From: Chloroflexota bacterium
GTDB lineage: Bacteria > Chloroflexota > Dormibacteria > CF-121
DNA length: 37,267 nt
Assembly: GCA_005880615.1 (NCBI GenBank)
Contig: VBID01000144.1
Span: forward strand, 1 to 37,267
Reading direction: 5' to 3'
Shown here: one piece after another, positions 24,930 through 31,643 of the stretch
Layout of the letters: every line of letters begins with the position of its first letter
How positions within the stretch are numbered: the stretch's first letter is position 1
Notes under the pieces: generated by a model
What the model was told of the DNA's origin: nothing
Seen by the model: the letters and a program-made list of their open reading frames with translations, nothing else
The model's database searches: none
Made by a program: the position numbers and the translations under genes

Positions 24930-25976
24930 TTACGCAGGATAAACCGAAATCTCGGTCGCTTTCACGGCCGCCCACACTTTCCGTCCTTCGGCCAGCCCCA
25001 GGTCGGCCAGCGCGGCCGGCGTCACCTCGGCCACGATGGTGACTGTTCCCATGAGGCGGACGCGGACCCGGTCCCCGTGAAGGTCGATATCGACAGCACG
25101 GAGCGGCCAGACGTTTCGGGGCGTTCCATCCGGTCGCTGGCGGAACACGGCCACCGCGCGCGGATGGATGACGGCGAAGACGTCGCCGTGGGCCTGGTCG
25201 GCGACCGTGAGGGCCCCGCCGGTCTCGAGCTCGACCTCGGTGCCCTTCGCTCGGCCGCGGAACAGGTTGACCCCCACCAGGTCGGCCACGTAGCGCGAGC
25301 GGGGGCGGGCGGTCACCTCGGCGGCCCGACCCGACTGCACCAGGCGGCCGCCTTCGATGACCATCAGCCGATCGGCGAGCGCCATCGCTTCCAGCGGGTC
25401 GTGGGTCACCACCAACCGAATGCCGGACACGTTGGCCAGGTGGCGACGCAGGTCGCGGCGCGTGTCGGCGCGGATCGTCACATCCAGCGCCGACAGGGGC
25501 TCGTCCAGCAAGAGGAGGCGGGGCTCGGTCGCCAGCGCCCGGGCCAGCGCCACCCGTTGCGCCTGGCCACCCGAGAGCGCGGTGGGGCGCACGTCGGCCA
25601 GGTCCGCCAGGCCGACCCGCTCTAGCCAGCCTCGAGCTCGGGTTGTGGCGGCCCGAACGCCCCGGCTGCGAAGGCCAAACGCCACGTTCTCCAGCACACT
25701 CAGGTGAGGGAAGAGCAGGTAGTCCTGGAACACCATCCCCACCCGACGCTGCTCGGGCGGCACGAAAATCGTCGCACCAGGGTCCTCTAGCACCATCCCG
25801 TCCAGCGTGATCCGGCCCTCAGTGAGCGGAAGCAAGCCAGCCAGCGCCCGGAGCAGCGAGGTCTTGCCCGCCCCGTTTGGACCCAGCACGGCCACTACTT
25901 CGCCCTCATGGGCGGCGACCTCCAGGTCGAGCACGAGGGAGCCACGCGTCAGCCGGACCTGGGCCAGCAGGCTCAT
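24930..25976 (-). CDS. modC: Molybdate ABC transporter ATP-binding protein ModC
   Basis: The 348-residue ATPase energises molybdate uptake. It has Walker A GPNGAGKT (32-39), a Q-loop in GMVFQDYLLFPHLSVLENV, signature LSGGQAQR, Walker B LLLLDEPLSALD and the switch His in VVTHDPLEA. A C-terminal TOBE/Mop-type oxyanion-binding domain (about 285-348) ends AAVKATEISVYPA. That domain and the neighbours modA and modB point to molybdate rather than sulfate or spermidine. The frame has an earlier start, but ATG 25976 overlaps the modB stop as ATGA, giving normal length. The stop lies five bases before the ligase gene. Confidence 0.93.
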   Translation of the reverse strand: MSLLAQVRLTRGSLVLDLEVAAHEGEVVAVLGPNGAGKTSLLRALAGLLPLTEGRITLDGMVLEDPGATIFVPPEQRRVGMVFQDYLLFPHLSVLENVAFGLRSRGVRAATTRARGWLERVGLADLADVRPTALSGGQAQRVALARALATEPRLLLLDEPLSALDVTIRADTRRDLRRHLANVSGIRLVVTHDPLEAMALADRLMVIEGGRLVQSGRAAEVTARPRSRYVADLVGVNLFRGRAKGTEVELETGGALTVADQAHGDVFAVIHPRAVAVFRQRPDGTPRNVWPLRAVDIDLHGDRVRVRLMGTVTIVAEVTPAALADLGLAEGRKVWAAVKATEISVYPA

Positions 25977-26764
25977 GCCGATCCCAACCATCGGTCGCGG
26001 AGGACGACCAGGACCACCAGGGAAACGACCAGCAGGACCAGGCTAAGCAGGATGGCGGCGTCCGGCCTGGTCTCCAGGGCCAGATACACCGCCAGCGGCA
26101 ACGTCTGCGTCCGACCTGGGAAATTCCCGGCAAAGGTGATGGTGGCGCCGAACTCGCCCAGGGCCCGGGCCCAGCACAGCACCGCACCGGCAAAGAGCGA
26201 GGGGGCTACCAGCGGCAGCGTGACCCGGCGCAGGACCGTCCATCGGCCCGCTCCCAGGGTGCGGGCCGCGTCCTCATACCGGCGGTCCATCGAGCGCAGG
26301 CCGGCCTCCACGGTCAGCACCAGGAAGGGCATGGCCACGAAGGTCTCCGCCATGACCGCGCCGGCGGTGGTGAACGGAAGCCGGATGCCGAAAGCGGCAT
26401 CCAGGATCTGGCCCAGCAGGCCGCGCCGCCCAAATGCCATCAGCAGGGCCACCCCGCCGACCACCGGCGGCAAGACCATGGGGAGGGTGGTTAGCGCGCG
26501 CAGGACGGTGCGGCCGGGAAACACGACCCGGGCATAGATCCAGGCCAGCGGCAGCCCGAGGACGAGAGCCAGCGCGGTAGCCGAGAGCGACGCAACCAGC
26601 GAGAGCCGCAGCGCCAGCAAGCTCTCCGGCGCGGTGAGATCGGGCCATAGGTTGGCCCATGGCGCGCGCAGCATAAGGCCGATCAGCGGCAGGATGAAGA
26701 ATGCGGCGCCGGCGCCGGCCAGGATCCCGATCGGCAGCGGGACCGGCTGCCGACCGCGAAACAT
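25973..26764 (-). CDS. modB: Molybdate ABC transporter permease ModB
   Basis: This 263-residue inner-membrane permease has about six hydrophobic segments. It includes the EAA-loop that contacts the ATPase: EDAARTLGAGRWTVLRRVTL, followed by PLVAPSLFAGAVLCWARALG and EFGATITFAG, the typical molybdate/tungstate permease end. ATG 26764 overlaps the modA stop (ATGA) and its own stop overlaps modC, so the permease and ATPase are translationally coupled. The frame extends upstream to 27106, but the extension lies inside modA in another frame. Confidence 0.92.
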   Translation of the reverse strand: MFRGRQPVPLPIGILAGAGAAFFILPLIGLMLRAPWANLWPDLTAPESLLALRLSLVASLSATALALVLGLPLAWIYARVVFPGRTVLRALTTLPMVLPPVVGGVALLMAFGRRGLLGQILDAAFGIRLPFTTAGAVMAETFVAMPFLVLTVEAGLRSMDRRYEDAARTLGAGRWTVLRRVTLPLVAPSLFAGAVLCWARALGEFGATITFAGNFPGRTQTLPLAVYLALETRPDAAILLSLVLLVVSLVVLVVLRDRWLGSA

Positions 26765-27543
26765 CAGGGACCGCCGAAAGCGAAGCTGGCGAGAATGCGC
26801 TGGCCCTGGGGCGACAGGACGAAGTCGACGAAGGCCTGCGCCGCCCGGCCGTGGGAAGCTGCCTTCATCACCGCGATGGGGTAGGCGGCCACCACGTTCT
26901 GAGTGTCTGGGATGGCGATCCCTTGCACCTTGGCCCCGCCGGCTCTCACGTCTGTGACGTACACGATGCCGGCATCGGCTTCGCCAAGCGAAACTTTGCC
27001 GATTACAGCCTTGACATCCGTCTCCTCGCTGGCAGGAACGATTCGGACGCCCGCTTTCTCCAATGCCTGGGCGGCATACCGCCCGCACGGTACGGCCGGG
27101 GCGCACAGAACGACGACCAGGCCCGGGCGAACCAGGTCTGCCAGCCCCGTGATGCCCTTCGGATTCCCGGCCGCCACCACGATCTGCAGCCGGTTGGTTG
27201 CGAACACCCGCGGGGATCCCATAACGAGCCCGCCGTCAACCAGCTTCTGCATGTTGGGCTGGTCCGCCGAGGCAAACACGTCGACGGGCGCGCCCTGCTG
27301 GATCTGGGCGACCAGGGTGGGCGAGCCGGCGAAGTTGTACTCGGTCAGGAGGGGCGGATTCACGTGGCCAGCCGCCGACCCCATGGACTGGAATGCCGCC
27401 GTGAGCGAAGCCGCCGCGAAAACCGTGACCGGGCTGGGGGCCGCCGGCGACGACGATACCGGCCCCGGGCTCCCGCACGCCGCCGCCACCAGGCCGACGG
27501 CGGCGACCAGGCTGCTACGGCGGATCTGGATGAACGCCGTCAT
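26764..27543 (-). CDS. modA: Molybdate-binding lipoprotein ModA
   Basis: The 259-residue substrate-binding protein has a signal peptide ending VAAAC (lipobox Cys-23), as expected where there is no classical periplasm or the protein is membrane-tethered. The ModA motifs are present: VTVFAAASLTAAFQSMG (the ser/ala-rich oxyanion loop), PVDVFASADQPNMQKL and NRLQIVVAAGNP. The later elements are KVSLGEADAGIVYVTDV and the end VDFVLSPQGQRILASFAFGGP. It captures molybdate or tungstate outside the membrane and delivers it to ModBC. ATG 27543 overlaps the regulator's stop (ATGA). Confidence 0.94.
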   Translation of the reverse strand: MTAFIQIRRSSLVAAVGLVAAACGSPGPVSSSPAAPSPVTVFAAASLTAAFQSMGSAAGHVNPPLLTEYNFAGSPTLVAQIQQGAPVDVFASADQPNMQKLVDGGLVMGSPRVFATNRLQIVVAAGNPKGITGLADLVRPGLVVVLCAPAVPCGRYAAQALEKAGVRIVPASEETDVKAVIGKVSLGEADAGIVYVTDVRAGGAKVQGIAIPDTQNVVAAYPIAVMKAASHGRAAQAFVDFVLSPQGQRILASFAFGGP

Positions 27544-27944
27544 CCCGCCTTGCCCGGTAGCTCGACGACGACATTGGTAGCCTTGATCGTCGCCACCGCC
27601 CGGACACCTGGGGCGAGTCCCAGCTCATCCGCCGCCTCGCGGGTCATGAGGGAGACGACCCGGTGGGGGCCGGCCTGGATCTCGACTTGCGCCGTCACCC
27701 GGTCCCTGATCACCCGGGTCACGATTCCCGGGAAGTGGTTGCGGGCCGACTGGCCAACGATGACCTGATGTCTCTGCGCCTCGGGCAGCGCGGCGGCAAA
27801 GCGGGCCAGCTCCGAGCCGTCGATCAGCCGCTGCCGTCCCGACGAGCGGACCGTCTGGAGCCGGCCGCTATCGGTCAGCCGCCGGACGCTGTCGATGCTG
27901 AGCCCCAGGAGCTCGGCTGCCTGGCCAATCCGGTAGCTCGCCAT
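27540..27944 (-). CDS. Molybdate-responsive regulator: excisionase/MerR-type HTH plus TOBE (Mop) domain
   Basis: This 134-residue protein has two domains. The N-terminal half (about 1-55) is a winged HTH of the MerR/excisionase type (YRIGQAAELLGLSIDSVRRL, then TDSGRLQTVRSSGRQRLIDG). The C-terminal half (about 66-132) is one TOBE/Mop domain. It begins QSARNHFPGIVTRVIRD, contains REAADELGLAPGVRAVATIK and ends ATNVVVEL; this domain binds molybdate. The layout is that of compact ModE substitutes found in Actinobacteria and Chloroflexota. It is the first gene of the operon and overlaps modA by ATGA, so it probably controls its own operon according to molybdate supply. Its likely operator lies in the upstream gap. 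Confidence 0.88.
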   Translation of the reverse strand: MASYRIGQAAELLGLSIDSVRRLTDSGRLQTVRSSGRQRLIDGSELARFAAALPEAQRHQVIVGQSARNHFPGIVTRVIRDRVTAQVEIQAGPHRVVSLMTREAADELGLAPGVRAVATIKATNVVVELPGKAG

Positions 27945-27947
27945 CGC

Positions 27948-28008
27948 CAGATAAATCTAGCATTTTAGAGGAAAAGCGTTCAGAAAGATGTTGTTGCCTA
28001 GCTATCTG
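27948..28008 (-). promoter_or_regulatory. Molybdate operon promoter region with inverted CAGATA sites
   Basis: The AT-rich sequence just before the regulator gene contains CAGATAAATCTAG (27948-27960) and, inverted, CTAGCTATCTG (27998-28008). Together they form a 6-bp perfect plus partial CTAG palindrome bracketing a TAAAAT -10-like box (27964-27969 on the minus strand). This is a plausible operator for the downstream molybdate regulator. The -35 is poor. Confidence 0.4.
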
Positions 28009-28020
28009 CTACGCCCCTGC

Positions 28021-28043
28021 CTCCCCTCCCCCCTGGGGAGGGG
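28021..28043. repeat. GC-rich hairpin element, copy 2
   Basis: CCCCTCCCC (28023-28031), loop CCT, GGGGAGGGG (28035-28043): a perfect 9-bp inverted repeat in the divergent gap upstream of the gene at 28119. It resembles the element at 11306-11326. Two further GGCGCC hexamers follow at 28053 and 28063. It is not followed by a T-run. Confidence 0.6.
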
Positions 28044-28118
28044 TAGGCGAGGGGCGCCGGTAGGCGCCATCGGAGACGGCACTCGCAAGCTCCGCCAAGA
28101 CGCGTCGTTACGCTAGCA

Positions 28119-28478
28119 GTGAGCAGCGCCAGCGATCCAGCTGAGGTCGTCCTCCGCGATTGGGTGAGGCGCGCCAAGCACTCGCAGCGAGACGGGGCTC
28201 GCCTGCTCGCCCAGTTCCTTCGAGAAGCCAAGCGGGAGCGGGGCAAGGTCCAGAAGACGGCGCAGGAAGCCCTCGTGTCGGCTGCCGGGCTGCTGCGACG
28301 CGAGGTCAATCAGCTTCAGAAAGGCCTGACCGGCGTCAGCAACCGACTGTCAACGTTCGAGCAGGAGCAGACCAAGAAACCTGCCCGGACGCCGGCGAAG
28401 GCGCCGGTCAAGACGACCGCCAGGCGCGTCCGCAAGACCACCGCGGGCAGCAAACGGAAACTTCGCAAGGCTGCCTGA
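28119..28478 (+). CDS. Small basic-tailed protein (histone H1-like tail)
   Basis: The 119-residue protein begins at GTG 28119 and has a helical, charged N-terminal part (about 1-80, including RDWVRRAKHSQRDGARLLAQ and LLRREVNQLQKGLTGVSNRL) with heptad-like spacing. The C-terminal tail (about 85-119) is rich in Lys, Arg, Ala, Pro and Thr, resembling eukaryote-like H1 tails. Such tails are found on bacterial nucleoid-associated and polyester-granule proteins. Nothing fixes which applies here. The next gene follows by 9 bp on the same strand. Confidence 0.6.
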   Translation: MSSASDPAEVVLRDWVRRAKHSQRDGARLLAQFLREAKRERGKVQKTAQEALVSAAGLLRREVNQLQKGLTGVSNRLSTFEQEQTKKPARTPAKAPVKTTARRVRKTTAGSKRKLRKAA

Positions 28479-28487
28479 TCCCGCCTC

Positions 28488-29312
28488 GTGGGCGCCGCGA
28501 GACCACTGCCTGACGGCGCTCCCAGCCTGACGTCAATCCTGGACGGTCTTCGTGCCAATCGTGCCACCGGCTGTCTGCGGGTGACCTCCGGCTCGCGCCA
28601 GGCGAACCTGTACTTGCTATTCGGGCATGTCTACCATGCCGAAGGACCCGCCGGAACGGGGGACACCGCCCTCGCCGAGGCCAGCGCCTGGAGTCCGGTG
28701 AGCGTCCAGCTCGATGCCAGGGCAAAACTGCCCGAGACGGAGACCATCGAAACCAGTGGCACCATGAAGGGGGACGCGCCGCCAATCAACAAGCAGGCCT
28801 TACTCGACCAGTATGCGAGTGCGCCGCCGGTCGACACGACCGACGCATCGCGACTGGTCATCCCCCTGTCCACCAGCGAGCGGCTCTTGCGCGGTGGAGG
28901 CGGTGCGATCATGGTGGCCTGCGCGCTTATGGGGGTGGTGTATGTCCAGACGGCCCTCGTCGCGTTGATGGCGGCGTTCTTAGGATTCCTCGGCGTCATC
29001 CTGGTGTGGTGGGCCATGACCTGGAAGCTGATTGTCACGCCGACGGGGTTCGAAGTTGTGGGCATGCTGACCCGAAAGCGTCGCCGGTGGGTGGATGTCT
29101 CGGCGTTTGGCGTCGATGTCGGTGGTGGTAGGGCCCTGAATTACGTAGTGACCTTCGAGGACAGCAACTCTTTCATGGTGGGCAGCATGGAGCGAAAGGG
29201 CCGGTGGCGGTGGGCGCTGGGATCGCTCGGGAACTCCTTCGCGCCCCGGGGCATGAGCGCCCAGGAGCAGGCCAAGCTGCTCGAGGAATGGCGGGCGGGG
29301 TATTCCGCCTAG
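28488..29312 (+). CDS. PATAN/DUF4388-like N-domain membrane protein
   Basis: The 274-residue protein starts at GTG 28488. Its N-terminus (about 12-80, SLTSILDGLRANRATGCLRV followed by NLYLLFGHVYHAEGPAGTGD) follows the PATAN/DUF4388 pattern found in signalling proteins. After a linker, two adjacent hydrophobic helices (about 138-182, GAIMVACALMGVVYVQTALV then FLGVILVWWAMTWK) lead to a C-terminal domain with VTPTGFEVVGMLTRKRRRWV, reminiscent of bacterial PH-like domains. It probably couples a cytosolic sensing or assembly domain to the membrane. The stop lies 10 bp from the 3' end of the convergent tmRNA gene. Confidence 0.7.
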   Translation: MGAARPLPDGAPSLTSILDGLRANRATGCLRVTSGSRQANLYLLFGHVYHAEGPAGTGDTALAEASAWSPVSVQLDARAKLPETETIETSGTMKGDAPPINKQALLDQYASAPPVDTTDASRLVIPLSTSERLLRGGGGAIMVACALMGVVYVQTALVALMAAFLGFLGVILVWWAMTWKLIVTPTGFEVVGMLTRKRRRWVDVSAFGVDVGGGRALNYVVTFEDSNSFMVGSMERKGRWRWALGSLGNSFAPRGMSAQEQAKLLEEWRAGYSA

Positions 29313-29322
29313 ACGGCCAACT

Positions 29323-29689
29323 GGTGGAGGCGGCGAGAATCGAACTCGCGTCCGAAGCAGCGTCCCGCAAGACCTCTACAAGCGTAGTCCCGGTTTTGAA
29401 TCTCGTCGGTCGGGCTCCCATGGGACCGGATCCCTTCAGACCAGTCGCGGTAGTGAGTCCCCCCGGCGGCCGCGACGCCCGCCGGGAGCGAGTCAGCTAA
29501 ATTTCCGCCGAGATCCGCTCCTGCTGACTCGGAGCGGTCCGGCGCCGGAGCCGAAGCCCCGGATGACTTCGCTACTTACGCAGCGAGAGCCAGTTCGCGA
29601 TTGGCGTTTATAGCCTTGCCGCTTTTACGTGCTCGGCGACACGGCTCGCCATCTTGCAGACCACTACCCCGTCGAGACCTGGCGCCCCC
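29323..29689 (-). ncRNA. ssrA: Transfer-messenger RNA (tmRNA), tag ANRELALAA
   Basis: This one-piece tmRNA of about 367 nt rescues stalled ribosomes together with SmpB. The tRNA-like ends pair: 5' GGGGGCG (29689-29683) with CGCCTCC (29333-29327), followed by A and an encoded CCA (29325-29323). The T-arm contains GTTCGATTC. The tag reading frame lies at 29605-29576: GCC AAT CGC GAA CTG GCT CTC GCT GCG TAA, giving ANRELALAA. It ends in ALAA as usual for ClpXP/ClpAP recognition. The TAAAC just before GCC is a common resume-codon context. The gene follows smpB on the same strand. The ends were placed by pairing, so they may be off by a few bases. Confidence 0.95.
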
Positions 29690-29717
29690 ACCAGAGGGCC
29701 GGCTACGAGGTACCTGA

Positions 29718-29745
29718 ATTTTACCTCGACCGGGGCATCGCCAAA
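29718..29745 (-). promoter_or_regulatory. Candidate promoter of ssrA
   Basis: On the minus strand TTTGGC (29745-29740) and TAAAAT (29723-29718) are spaced by 16 bases in the smpB-ssrA gap. Transcription would begin near 29711, about 20 bases before the mature 5' end, consistent with 5' processing by RNase P. The -35 match is modest. Confidence 0.4.
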
Positions 29746-29767
29746 CCCGGCGTCGGCTCGATTCGGG

Positions 29768-30244
29768 CTAAACCCGGGTCTTCCGAGCCCGGTCCATTTC
29801 CCGGCGGGCGTCGCGGGCGGCGATCGCTTCCCGCTTGTCGTACTGCCGCTTGCCCTTGGCCAGGCCGATCTCGAGCTTCGCCCGGTTCTTCGACCAGTAA
29901 ATACGCAGCGGCACCATGGTCAGCCCCTTCTGCTTCGCCTTGGTAGCCATAGCGATGATCTCGGCTTTGTGTAACAGCAGTTTCCGTTCGCGGTCGGGTT
30001 CGTGGTTGCGCACGTTGCCGCCCTCGTAGGGGCTGATGTGGACGTTGACCAGCCAGGCCTCGCCGTTGGCGATCCGGATGAATCCCTCGCGGAGATTGGC
30101 GCCCCCGGACCGCAGGGACTTGATCTCGGTGCCGTAGAGGGCCATGCCGGCCTCGATGGTCTCCAGCACGAAGTAGTTGTGGTAGGCCGCCCGGTTGCTG
30201 GCGATGGTTCCATCGTTGCCACCGCTCCGTGGCTTGGGGCTCAT
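29768..30244 (-). CDS. smpB: SsrA-binding protein SmpB
   Basis: The 158-residue RNA-binding protein binds the tRNA-like part of tmRNA and places it in the ribosome A site. The conserved beta-barrel motifs are present: ASNRAAYHNYFVLETIEAGM, LYGTEIKSLRSGGANLREGF and WLVNVHISPYEGGNVRNHEP. The C-terminal basic tail is KGKRQYDKREAIAARDARRE, which inserts into the mRNA channel. ATG 30244 overlaps the fmt stop by ATGA. The tmRNA gene follows directly, a linkage seen in many bacteria. Confidence 0.97.
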   Translation of the reverse strand: MSPKPRSGGNDGTIASNRAAYHNYFVLETIEAGMALYGTEIKSLRSGGANLREGFIRIANGEAWLVNVHISPYEGGNVRNHEPDRERKLLLHKAEIIAMATKAKQKGLTMVPLRIYWSKNRAKLEIGLAKGKRQYDKREAIAARDARREMDRARKTRV

Positions 30245-31113
30245 CGCACACCGCGCAGGAAGGCATCGACCGGCATGGCCTGCTTGCCAGGGGGCTGGAC
30301 GATTTCGACGACATAGCGGCCGCTGGCCGTCATGACTTCGAGGCCGGGCGCTGCTGCGCTGCCGGGGACATGTCCGCGGAGGAGCCTGACTGACCGGCCG
30401 GCAACGTCGATCCAGACCCCCGGATCGGGATTCAGGGCGCGCACCCGCCGGTCGACCTCGATGGCGCTCAGGGCCGTGAGGTCGAGCCGGCCGTCATCGG
30501 TGGTCAGCCGTCGCGCATAGGTCACCCCGGCGTCCGGCTGCGGCTCGGGCTTCAGTCCGGCCTCGATCCGAGGCAGCGTGGCGGCCATCAACTGGGCGCC
30601 GGCCTCCGCCAGCTGCCCCTCGAGCGACTCCACTGTGTCCTCGGTCGCGATCGGAACCTGCTGCTGCGCGTACACCGGGCCGGTGTCCAGCCGCTCCTCC
30701 ATGCGCATCACCGAGACCCCCGTCACCTTATCCCCTTCCAGGATCGCCCAGGCGATGGGGGCGGGGCCACGGTGGCGGGGCAAGAGCGACGCGTGCAGGT
30801 TGATTGGGCCCAGGCGGGGGATGCCGAGCACCTCGCGGGGGAGGATCTGCCCGTAGGCCGCCAGGACGATGGCGTCGGGAGCGACGGCGCGGAGACGGGC
30901 GATCGCCTCGGGGTCACGAATGCGGGCGGGTTGCTCCATCGCCAGTCCCAGCTCGCGGGCCGCCGGTTTCACCGGCGGCTCGCGCAGCTCTAGGCCTCGT
31001 CCGGCCGGCCGATCGGGCTGGGTGATCACCACCGGAATGTCATGCCCCGCCGCCGCCAGCGCTTTGAGGGTCGGGACGGCGAAGGCCGACGTCCCGACGA
31101 AGATGATGCGCAC
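30241..31113 (-). CDS. fmt: Methionyl-tRNA formyltransferase
   Basis: The 290-residue enzyme formylates initiator Met-tRNA using 10-formyl-THF. The catalytic domain has IVFVGTSAFAVPTLKAL at the N-terminus. The loop NLHASLLPRHRGPAPI carries the catalytic Asn and His, and GVSVMRMEERLDTGPVYAQ carries the Asp. The C-terminal domain that helps bind tRNA (about 200-290) is shortened relative to E. coli Fmt (about 315 residues) but recognisable (DPGVWIDVAGRSVRLLR). The pairing with def 17 bp upstream is the classical def-fmt unit. Confidence 0.96.
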   Translation of the reverse strand: MRIIFVGTSAFAVPTLKALAAAGHDIPVVITQPDRPAGRGLELREPPVKPAARELGLAMEQPARIRDPEAIARLRAVAPDAIVLAAYGQILPREVLGIPRLGPINLHASLLPRHRGPAPIAWAILEGDKVTGVSVMRMEERLDTGPVYAQQQVPIATEDTVESLEGQLAEAGAQLMAATLPRIEAGLKPEPQPDAGVTYARRLTTDDGRLDLTALSAIEVDRRVRALNPDPGVWIDVAGRSVRLLRGHVPGSAAAPGLEVMTASGRYVVEIVQPPGKQAMPVDAFLRGVR

Positions 31114-31130
31114 GGAGCGCTGGGCGGCGT

Positions 31131-31631
31131 CTAGGCGCCGACCAGCTCGCCCTCGGTGACGCTCTCGGGCTCGACCTTGCGGAGGGTGTCCAGGCTGGTC
31201 AGGCGATCGATGAAGAGGACGCCGTTGATGTGGTCGATCTCGTGCTGGAAGGCTCTCGCCAGCAGGTCGTCGCCCTTGATGCGCACCGTCTTGCCGTGCC
31301 GGTTCAGGCCGCGGACGACCACGCGCTGGGCCCGCTTCACCTCGCCCACGTAGCCCGGGATGGAGAGGCAGCCCTCCAACCCCACCTGCTCGCCGGTGGC
31401 CTTGACCATCTCCGGATTCACCAGGGAATAGAGGTTGGCGTCGGTCTTGACCACGATGACGCGCAGGGCAACCCCCACCTGGTTGGCCGCCAGGCCGACC
31501 CCCGGGGCGGCCACCATGGTCTCCACCATGTCGTCGATTAGCTTGCGGATGCTGTCGTCGACGCGGGTCACCCGCTTCGCCTTCTGGCGAAGGATGGGCG
31601 CTTCCTGGGTGAGGATCGGGAGCAGGGCCAT
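31131..31631 (-). CDS. def: Peptide deformylase
   Basis: The 166-residue metalloenzyme removes the formyl group from new proteins. All three signature motifs are intact: GVGLAANQVG (motif 1), EGCLSIPG with the metal Cys (motif 2) and QHEIDHINGVLF with HExxH (motif 3). Metal is usually Fe(II). The sequence between motifs is of the bacterial type 1 length. Gene order priA-def-fmt is common across bacteria. It starts 12 bp after priA. Confidence 0.97.
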   Translation of the reverse strand: MALLPILTQEAPILRQKAKRVTRVDDSIRKLIDDMVETMVAAPGVGLAANQVGVALRVIVVKTDANLYSLVNPEMVKATGEQVGLEGCLSIPGYVGEVKRAQRVVVRGLNRHGKTVRIKGDDLLARAFQHEIDHINGVLFIDRLTSLDTLRKVEPESVTEGELVGA

Positions 31632-31643
31632 GGCGTTTGCCGC

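Noticed and set aside
29690-29767. Terminator between smpB and ssrA
   Set aside because: CGGGTTTAGCCCG has only a four-base stem overlapping the smpB stop, with no T-run.
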